This document shows positions 1 to 4,639 of a DNA stretch of 7,769 bases, piece by piece (position 1 is the first letter of the stretch; each line of letters opens with the position of its first letter). The DNA comes from Desulfobacteraceae bacterium (GTDB lineage: Bacteria > Desulfobacterota > Desulfobacteria > Desulfobacterales > Desulfosarcinaceae). The translations under genes and the position numbers were made by a program. Where the stretch lies: NCBI GenBank assembly GCA_027031325.1, contig JALVRI010000021.1, forward strand, positions 1 to 7,769, given 5' to 3'. The notes beneath the pieces are model-generated. The model was not told where the DNA came from and made no database searches. It saw nothing but the letters and a program-made list of their open reading frames with translations.

Positions 1-1182
1 CGGGCAATCGAATCCCTCTCCGACAAGCTGGCTGGTCGCCACAAGTACCGGCACCTTTCCTGCGCGTGCTTTAGCTATCAATTCCCGGCGCTGGGCGATA
101 GACAGCTCACCGGTCAGCACACCGGCCTCGATGCCGTGTTTGTACTTCAGCAGGGAGGCCAATAGGCGGCAATGATATTTGCGATCCGAGAGCACCAGTA
201 CGACGCCCTTTCTTTGGGGCGAATCGGCAATCCGGGCGACATCTGCGGCAATCATCCGGTTGCGCTTGTCGTCACTTACCAGTTCCGCCAACATTTGGCT
301 GTATTCTGTAACCGGGTCATGGTAGGGAACAAATTCCGTAACTCTGAAAATTACCTTCTTGGCCAGCAAGTGGCCTTTGGTTACCAGGCGGTGTTGGTCG
401 ATGCGGTGGTGAATGTCACCCAGATGCCAGAATATCAATTTGCTCAACCCGTCCCGCCTCCAGGGAGTTGCTGTCAAACCAAGCATGTACTTTGAGTCGA
501 ATGCCGTAACGGCTTCGGTGAAAGTACGGCTTGGAATACGGTGGCATTCGTCTACAATCAGATGTCCGATATGCTTTGCAGCCTCCCGGGCCTTTTTATA
601 AAGGGACTGAACCAGGGCCACGGTCACCTTCCGGCCCGTGTAATACTTGCCTGCACCGATGAAGCCGACCTCACCACGATCGATTCCAAGCATGTCTCCC
701 AGGCTCTCTATCCACTGCTCCGCAAGGTCCCTCGTATGGACCACAACCATGGCCGGTTGCCGGCGTGCAACCATCATCGCCATTGCCATTACGGTTTTGC
801 CGCTCCCGGTTGGAGCGCACAGGGTACCAAACTGTTTTTGCAACATGATGCTGACAGCCTCTTGTTGAAAGGGCCTCAGGTTCGCTTTAATTCCAAATTC
901 GACGGGGGGTAAAACTCTTCGTTTGTCCTCAATGGTGTATGGCTCGCCGGCCCGGCGGCAAAACAATATCAGTTGGCGCAGGTAGCCCCTTGGGAGAGAG
1001 AGCCGGTTGTTTCCTAAATGTCGATAGAATTTCAGGACCTTTGGCGTATTGCGATTCCATCGTCCCATTCTGTTGTTTTCGATCCATCTGGGATTTGGGA
1101 AGCGCAATTTGGCGGTAAGATAATCGATATGCTCCTGCTTCAGTGCCGAAACAACCAGTCTGTTACCCAGGGTGATCAACAT
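1..1182 (-). CDS. SF2 DEAD/DEAH-type helicase (SSL2/XPB-like), C-terminus outside window
   Basis: An uninterrupted frame of 394 codons runs off the left edge without a stop. It encodes an ATP-dependent superfamily 2 helicase or translocase of the COG1061 type. Visible motifs: LRPFQQEAV (about 102-110), Walker A APTGSGKT (123-130), motif Ia VVVHTRDLAEQW (146-157), Walker B DECH (211-214), motif III TAT (237-239), and a motif V-like TSQLVGEGFDCP (383-394). Motif VI lies beyond the window. Residues 1-95 form an extra N-terminal domain with FPNPRWIENNRMGRW, as in stand-alone bacterial helicases of this type. The frame is open up to a stop at 1276-1278. The ATG at 1182 is chosen because the conserved N-terminal domain starts there, but no Shine-Dalgarno is visible; the ATG at 1068 would cut into that domain. 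It follows a terminator, so it is probably transcribed separately. Family is secure; the biological role (repair, defence or other) is not readable here. Confidence 0.9.
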   Translation of the reverse strand, partial: MLITLGNRLVVSALKQEHIDYLTAKLRFPNPRWIENNRMGRWNRNTPKVLKFYRHLGNNRLSLPRGYLRQLILFCRRAGEPYTIEDKRRVLPPVEFGIKANLRPFQQEAVSIMLQKQFGTLCAPTGSGKTVMAMAMMVARRQPAMVVVHTRDLAEQWIESLGDMLGIDRGEVGFIGAGKYYTGRKVTVALVQSLYKKAREAAKHIGHLIVDECHRIPSRTFTEAVTAFDSKYMLGLTATPWRRDGLSKLIFWHLGDIHHRIDQHRLVTKGHLLAKKVIFRVTEFVPYHDPVTEYSQMLAELVSDDKRNRMIAADVARIADSPQRKGVVLVLSDRKYHCRLLASLLKYKHGIEAGVLTGELSIAQRRELIAKARAGKVPVLVATSQLVGEGFDCP

Positions 1183-1236
1183 CAGCGCTGCAAAACCGTT
1201 AATGTTAAGAAAAAGCAGGTATTGTACCGAACAAAT

Positions 1237-1264
1237 ATAATAGCGTAAAAAATCATCCGGACAA
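1237..1264 (-). promoter_or_regulatory. possible sigma-70 promoter for the helicase
   Basis: Read on the minus strand, TTGTCC (1264-1259) is followed after 16 nt by TATTAT (1242-1237), with further AT-rich sequence beyond. Initiation near 1230 would give a leader of roughly 50 nt before the ATG at 1182. The -35 element overlaps the terminator hairpin, and single matches to sigma-70 boxes are common in AT-rich DNA, so this is tentative. Confidence 0.3.
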
Positions 1265-1271
1265 GCCGGAT
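1247..1271 (-). terminator. Rho-independent terminator-like hairpin
   Basis: On the minus strand a 6-bp stem ATCCGG/CCGGAT with a 5-nt loop CTTGT is followed, after two bases, by six T residues (1252-1247). This fits an intrinsic terminator closing transcription that comes from the exonuclease-fusion gene or from the small ORF ending at 1285. The stem is short but GC-rich. The plus-strand reading gives only a broken T run (TTTATT), so the minus orientation is preferred. Confidence 0.55.
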
Positions 1272-1284
1272 TTATTCAGGTACC

Positions 1285-1431
1285 CTATTTTTTTATCCAA
1301 GCATTATGTTCTTTATTTATATTTCCCAAATGTTCTGCAAACCAGATAACGAAAACGGTTCCGTTTTCGACAGCTCGAACCGAAATCATCCCGGATTTTG
1401 CACTCCAAATGCCTACAATAAGTAATTTCAT
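1285..1431 (-). CDS. possible 48-aa small ORF, function unknown
   Basis: An ATG frame of 48 codons starting MKLLIVGIWSAKSGM and ending in a lysine-rich tail stops at TAG, 13 nt before the terminator hairpin at 1247-1271. The stretch GMISVRAVENGTVFVIWF faintly resembles the last strands of a histidine-kinase ATPase domain (…G.I.V.S…GT.F.IW.), so it could be a decayed fragment. No Shine-Dalgarno is visible before the ATG, and a palindrome at 1350-1369 makes the ENGTVF part read similarly on both strands. The position just before a terminator is the main argument for it; it may simply be chance. Confidence 0.22.
   Translation of the reverse strand: MKLLIVGIWSAKSGMISVRAVENGTVFVIWFAEHLGNINKEHNAWIKK
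1350..1369. repeat. perfect 9-bp inverted repeat with 2-nt spacer
   Basis: CGAAAACGG-TT-CCGTTTTCG forms a perfect inverted repeat. Neither side is followed by a T run, so it does not look like an intrinsic terminator. It could be an operator for a dimeric regulator or a small RNA hairpin with a GTTC or GAAC tetraloop. It lies inside the possible 48-aa ORF. Confidence 0.5.
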
Positions 1432-1553
1432 TGAATTATTAAATAGTTAGCATGTAATCGTTCCCGGTCGTGTCTTCACCGGCAAGCTGAAGTTCAATCG
1501 GTAAAAAGTCTTCAGGCATTTGAAATGCATGATCCGGGTTGAATTATTACATA
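1431..1553. repeat. imperfect 15-nt direct repeat (1431-1445 and 1539-1553)
   Basis: TTGAATTATTAAATA at 1431-1445 recurs as TTGAATTATTACATA at 1539-1553, 14 of 15 bases matching with a 108-nt period. The second copy also forms an AT-only hairpin (AATTAT-TAC-ATAATT, 1542-1556). Such AT-rich repeats can arise by chance; a paired regulator site is the other possibility. Confidence 0.35.
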
Positions 1554-1589
1554 ATTTTTCACGTCTGAAGGCCGGCTTTGTTTTTTAGA

Positions 1590-3734
1590 TCAATATTTCA
1601 GGCGGGCATAGTAGGTTTTCTGGGAAGCCAGGCGTGCTTCTTTGAGAGTCTTTATCCCTTTCTCGCGCAACAGGGGAATAAGTTTGAGAAAAATTTCGGC
1701 TGTGGCCAGGGCATCCCCCAGGGCGGTATGCCTGCCCTTGATCTCGACTCCCAGCCGTGCGGCGATATCACCTAAACGGTGACTGCTTTGGGCCGGATGA
1801 ACAACCGCCGAAAGGTGCATGGTATCCAGAACGGGATTTATGAATTTGATCCCAGTCTGGTCTTCCTTGACCTGGAGCATACGCATATCGAAGGCCGCAT
1901 TGTGAGCCACGAGGACCGTATCCTTGGCAAACCTATGAAATTTCGGCAGTACCTCTTCTATTGTCGGCTGTCCTGCGAGCATCTCCGGCTTTATGCCGTG
2001 GATCTTGATCGATTCCCACGGCAGGTAACGTTGGGGGTCGATCAGTTGATCAAATTTCTCCTCCACCAGTAATCTGCAGTTGACAATCCTCACGGCGCCA
2101 ATGGAGATTATCTCGTCACCCCCTCTGGGGTCCAGACCGGTGGTTTCAGTGTCAAAAACAGTATAGGTGAGTTCCGTCAGAAGCCGATTGTCCAGTTCAG
2201 GGGTTTGGCCTGGCTGGTTGAAAAGATCAAAATCGTAAAAAACAGGCCGACTCTCCGGAAGAACGGTTATTTTTTGTCCTTCCAATGTGCAGGACCGCAA
2301 TCGGCTGCTTGCTTCCGTGGGTAGCATCAGGCGGAGCCCGTATGCCCGGCCGTCACGATTCATCAAGGGATGCAACTCGGCCCAATGATATTCAAGAATG
2401 GTTTTCACCGGTATGCCGCTTCCGCAACAGTGTGCATCGGAAAGCATCGTTTTCAACTTTTGCCAATCAAAGATTTCTTCTTCAGTAAAGGCCAGGAAAT
2501 CGATAACGCATATATGTTCTTCCCTGCTTATGCGGCACTTGATGCGATTTCCAAATTGCGGCCCAAACCACCCCAAAATATGGGCCAGGCAATTGTTCAG
2601 GCTGCAATTATCCACCTTGATCCACTGATCGGGTTCTTCCAACTCCAGGATGGTTTCAAGGCCGGTTTCGTTCCTCAATACCGAGGCAAACCCAGCCGCC
2701 CAGTCACCGACACACACCGGAGCGATGGGATGCAAGTGCTCGGGAAGTTTCTTGACTTGAGCCCTTGCCCTGTGAATCAAACTTTCAAGGTTGCTGACTG
2801 CTTTCCCAAGCGCCTGCTCGATTTCAGCCACACTCACGTCGTCACCAAGCATTTCCCTGGCAAGCAGAAGTACTGATGCCGTGTCGCCGACAATACCCAG
2901 CATTTGTTTGAGATCATTTTCTTTGCGCCTGTTTTTTTCAAATTCTTCCCGGATATTTGTCAGCAGTACGACCAATCCGGTCAAATTGTGGCGCTGATCC
3001 AAAACCGCCATCAATTCAGCCTGGATCAAATCATTTCCGCCTGACCCTATGAGAAGATATTCCACAGTATTGGGATCAGCACTTTCTATCTTGGCGGAAA
3101 TCCTTTCAAGGGCATCCTGAAAACAAGCGCGATCCACGAAATCGTATAGGCAACGTCCAAGCCCGACCAGATTCATGTCCAGCCGGTCTTCGTTTCCGGA
3201 GCAGGCCATGCTCAGCAGCCTTTGGGCGTTGTGATTGTAAAAAACAATGGTCCCGTCAAGATTGCAAATAATCACTCCCGAAGGGTGCTGATCGAGAATC
3301 GTCTCCAGGATCCGCTTTTCCATCTTTTCCTGGGCCACAATTTCGCCCGCCGACTGTTGATCCTGCCCTCCCTGCAAGCGCCCGGCACACATTTCGTTTA
3401 TGGTCCTGGCGATCCATACCAGGTCCTGGCTTCCTTCTATCTCGAGTTTCAGGTCCGGATTGACGGTCCTGAGCAATTGGGTCTGCTCTACCAGCTGGCG
3501 CGATGGTAAAACATAAAATCTGAAAAACCAGTCGATTGTAAAACCGAACGCTGCAAGCAGTAAAACACCTGCACTGAAGAAGTATGCAAAGTTATGGACA
3601 ATAACTTCCTGGAGGACTGTACGCTGGTCTAGGGTAAGCTGGCGCCAAAATAAAAACCAAATGGCTCCCAGGGCTAGAACCAGAGCAAAAGTGGCTACCC
3701 CTACGAACCACCAAAACTTGTTTTGTGTTCGCAT
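1590..3734 (-). CDS. membrane PAS / degenerate histidine-kinase-like / DEDDh 3'-5' exonuclease fusion protein
   Basis: 714 aa from the ATG at 3734, chosen because AAGGTG (3743-3748) lies 8 nt upstream and the first TM segment starts at once; a longer frame to 3821 has an unlikely Cys/Arg-rich leader overlapping the receiver gene. Order: TM1 (about 7-30), short periplasmic loop, TM2 (about 49-71), HAMP-like linker (72-115), helical linker, PAS domain (about 145-258), then 265-472 resembling a histidine-kinase core. In the kinase part no HELRTPL-type His box is present, and the N and G boxes are poorly recognisable, so it is probably a pseudokinase (inference). Residues about 520-690 are a DnaQ-like DEDDh exonuclease with all catalytic residues: D528 and E530 (FDTETTG), D616 (HNAAFD), H669 and D674 (HTALGDA). 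Expected activity is 3'-5' hydrolysis of DNA, RNA or small nucleotides, on the cytoplasmic side. It overlaps the receiver gene by 34 nt, which suggests coupled translation and a joint signalling role. The substrate and the sensed ligand are unknown. Confidence 0.88.
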   Translation of the reverse strand: MRTQNKFWWFVGVATFALVLALGAIWFLFWRQLTLDQRTVLQEVIVHNFAYFFSAGVLLLAAFGFTIDWFFRFYVLPSRQLVEQTQLLRTVNPDLKLEIEGSQDLVWIARTINEMCAGRLQGGQDQQSAGEIVAQEKMEKRILETILDQHPSGVIICNLDGTIVFYNHNAQRLLSMACSGNEDRLDMNLVGLGRCLYDFVDRACFQDALERISAKIESADPNTVEYLLIGSGGNDLIQAELMAVLDQRHNLTGLVVLLTNIREEFEKNRRKENDLKQMLGIVGDTASVLLLAREMLGDDVSVAEIEQALGKAVSNLESLIHRARAQVKKLPEHLHPIAPVCVGDWAAGFASVLRNETGLETILELEEPDQWIKVDNCSLNNCLAHILGWFGPQFGNRIKCRISREEHICVIDFLAFTEEEIFDWQKLKTMLSDAHCCGSGIPVKTILEYHWAELHPLMNRDGRAYGLRLMLPTEASSRLRSCTLEGQKITVLPESRPVFYDFDLFNQPGQTPELDNRLLTELTYTVFDTETTGLDPRGGDEIISIGAVRIVNCRLLVEEKFDQLIDPQRYLPWESIKIHGIKPEMLAGQPTIEEVLPKFHRFAKDTVLVAHNAAFDMRMLQVKEDQTGIKFINPVLDTMHLSAVVHPAQSSHRLGDIAARLGVEIKGRHTALGDALATAEIFLKLIPLLREKGIKTLKEARLASQKTYYARLKY

Positions 3735-4156
3735 GGAAAAAGCACCTTGCTCGCTTGAAGGGAAAGATCCTTTGAATGAATAGGCTTTTCCAAAACCACA
3801 TCTGCACCTGCTGCCAGGCACAGTAGTTTTGCGTCCGGCCTGGAAGGTGGGACAATGCAGGCTAGCTTCGAATTAAAAGCGAAACGGACTGCACGAATGT
3901 CGGCTGCAACCTCTTCACTATCGACCATTGAACCTGTATCGAAAAAAATAATTTTTACCCTACCATTTGTCGCAATGCCGTCTTTACCAATCCCGGATTC
4001 AATCTTTAAACCACCGATGCCCATCCTTCTCAGGCTGGCAGTGATAAAGAATCCCAAATCAGGATTGGACGATATGACCAGCACATCGATATTGTCGGAG
4101 TCAGACCGGCTCCTTGGTATTTCAGGAGGCCTGTGGACCGGGTTCGGTCTACCCAT
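3701..4156 (-). CDS. degenerate response-regulator receiver domain protein
   Basis: 151 aa: a Pro/Arg-rich leader (1-21), then one receiver fold (about 23-140) and no output domain. D73 in IIFFDTGS matches the phospho-acceptor site and K124-P125 in VLEKPI matches the conserved Lys-Pro. The usual acidic pair after strand 1 is replaced by S29-S30-N31 (VLVISSNP), so Mg-dependent phosphorylation may be weak or lost (inference). The gene ends 34 nt inside the exonuclease-fusion gene, so the two are probably translated together, and it may be the partner of that PAS protein. The ATG at 4156 has only a weak ribosome site (GAG directly before it) and lies in an 18-bp tandem duplication; the next in-frame candidate, a GTG at V25, would remove part of strand 1. 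The start is therefore less certain than the fold. Confidence 0.75.
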   Translation of the reverse strand: MGRPNPVHRPPEIPRSRSDSDNIDVLVISSNPDLGFFITASLRRMGIGGLKIESGIGKDGIATNGRVKIIFFDTGSMVDSEEVAADIRAVRFAFNSKLACIVPPSRPDAKLLCLAAGADVVLEKPIHSKDLSLQASKVLFPCEHKTSFGGS

Positions 4157-4179
4157 CTCGGTCGCTCAACCCATCTCGG
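4144..4179. repeat. 18-bp tandem duplication spanning the receiver start codon
   Basis: TCGGTCTACCCATCTCGG (4144-4161) is followed directly by TCGCTCAACCCATCTCGG (4162-4179), 16 of 18 bases identical. On the minus strand both copies carry CCGAGATGGGT. In the downstream copy the ATG opens the receiver gene; in the upstream copy it reads ATG GGT TGA (4174-4166), a two-codon minimal ORF in the same frame. It fills most of the gap between the zinc-ribbon stop and the receiver start. Confidence 0.8.
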
Positions 4180-4181
4180 CG

Positions 4182-4412
4182 TTACAGGCTTATCGAAAGC
4201 AACGGTACGGCAATCATCTCCACAAAGAGATAGCTCAAAAACCCGAAAACAAGCGCCATTACCGCAAGCAGGTAGTAATTGTTGAGTTTGTCCTTCTTCC
4301 GGTCCTTTTCATAGTAAAAAACCGGACGGCAACACTTGTCACACCAGGTCTTCTTGGAATTCATGGAGATTACCTGACCACACCTGCATTGGACCTGTTT
4401 TTCGGCCAACAT
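4182..4412 (-). CDS. small zinc-ribbon plus single-TM membrane protein
   Basis: 76 aa from the ATG at 4412. AAGGTG (4424-4419) sits 6 nt upstream of this ATG, whereas an in-frame GTG at 4421 would overlap that site, so ATG is preferred. The N-terminal third has a CxC-G and CxxCC arrangement (C9, C11; C24, C27, C28), typical of a small zinc ribbon or rubredoxin-like knuckle. A basic stretch YYEKDRKKDK follows, then one hydrophobic helix (about 46-74) to the end, interrupted by a glutamate at E65. By the positive-inside rule the zinc ribbon should face the cytoplasm. It is expressed with the symporter and receiver genes and may be a membrane-anchored adaptor, but I do not recognise a named family and the role is unknown. 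Confidence 0.75.
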   Translation of the reverse strand: MLAEKQVQCRCGQVISMNSKKTWCDKCCRPVFYYEKDRKKDKLNNYYLLAVMALVFGFLSYLFVEMIAVPLLSISL

Positions 4413-4418
4413 AATATT

Positions 4419-4426
4419 CACCTTTT
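4419..4426 (-). promoter_or_regulatory. Shine-Dalgarno deciding the zinc-ribbon start
   Basis: AAAAGGTG on the minus strand lies 6 nt before the ATG at 4412 and overlaps the alternative GTG at 4421. This favours the ATG and a 76-residue product. Confidence 0.6.
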
Positions 4427-4448
4427 ACTTTTGATCCAATTAAGAGGG

Positions 4449-4490
4449 GGGGTACCGCCACAGCCTCTTTCCGGCAGTGAACGGTACCCC
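4449..4490 (-). promoter_or_regulatory. 9-bp stem-loop in the gap between microprotein and zinc-ribbon genes
   Basis: GGGGTACCG (4449-4457) and CGGTACCCC (4482-4490) are perfectly complementary across a 24-nt loop. In the transcript it lies 24 nt after the 28-aa gene's stop and 36 nt before the zinc-ribbon start codon. No T run follows on the minus strand, so it is not a standard intrinsic terminator. A processing or stability hairpin separating expression of upstream and downstream genes is the likeliest role. A 10-nt palindrome CCTTTAAAGG (4489-4498) overlaps its outer edge. Confidence 0.55.
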
Positions 4491-4514
4491 TTTAAAGGTT
4501 ACCTTGTATGCCGG

Positions 4515-4601
4515 TTATCCGAAGACACCCCAGCCGAAAGCTGCGGTCCAAATGATGCAAAATCCGACAATCACTATCATCCAAATATCTTCTGACTTCA
4601 T
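4515..4601 (-). CDS. 28-aa single-pass membrane microprotein, putative symporter accessory peptide
   Basis: The frame begins MKSEDIWMIVIVGF, ends FGWGVFG and stops at TAA: 28 residues, of which about 6-27 form one hydrophobic helix rich in I, V, W, F and G. A good Shine-Dalgarno (AGAGAGGTG, 4614-4606) precedes the ATG with 4 nt between. It lies 38 nt after the symporter gene on the same strand and is followed 24 nt later by a stem-loop. From memory, very short single-TM proteins are found beside sodium:solute symporters in Desulfobacterota and are annotated as symporter accessory peptides; this one fits by size and place, not by a sequence match I can prove. It probably binds and tunes or stabilises the symporter (inference). 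Confidence 0.75.
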   Translation of the reverse strand: MKSEDIWMIVIVGFCIIWTAAFGWGVFG

Positions 4602-4639
4602 AATGCACCTCTCTGCGGATTATAAGTCGGCGTTGACCA

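Larger units (their letters stand above)
1183..1589. other. AT-rich intergenic region between helicase and exonuclease-fusion genes
   Basis: About 407 bases without a convincing gene, clearly richer in A+T than the flanking coding DNA. It holds a minus-strand terminator-like hairpin near 1247-1271, a possible sigma-70 promoter for the helicase at 1237-1264, a perfect palindromic element at 1350-1369, a possible 48-codon minus-strand ORF at 1285-1431 and an imperfect 15-nt direct repeat at 1431-1445 and 1539-1553. No tRNA or CRISPR-like repeat was seen. Confidence 0.7.

Noticed and set aside
541..912. Plus-strand open frame of 123 codons
   Set aside because: It is the antisense shadow of the helicase, whose minus-strand frame carries Walker A, DECH and other motifs.
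1..1182. Idea that the left edge is gene-free or a pseudogene because no closed frame is found there
   Set aside because: The minus-strand frame is continuous for 394 codons without a stop or frameshift; it simply leaves the window before its stop codon.
1450..1533. 27-codon minus-strand frame beginning MHFKCLKTFYRL
   Set aside because: No ribosome site, no domain and no sensible composition; most likely chance.
1183..1589. CRISPR array, tRNA or riboswitch in the AT-rich gap
   Set aside because: No regularly spaced repeats, no cloverleaf with CCA-proximal features and no recognisable aptamer core was seen.
3735..3821. Upstream start for the exonuclease fusion at 3821
   Set aside because: The added 29 residues are Cys/Arg-rich, overlap the receiver gene heavily and lack a ribosome site, while the ATG at 3734 has AAGGTG 8 nt upstream followed directly by TM1.
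3855..4595. Plus-strand open frame of 246 codons
   Set aside because: It runs antisense across the receiver, the zinc-ribbon gene, the stem-loop and most of the 28-aa gene, has no recognisable domain, and its opposite strand holds well-supported genes.
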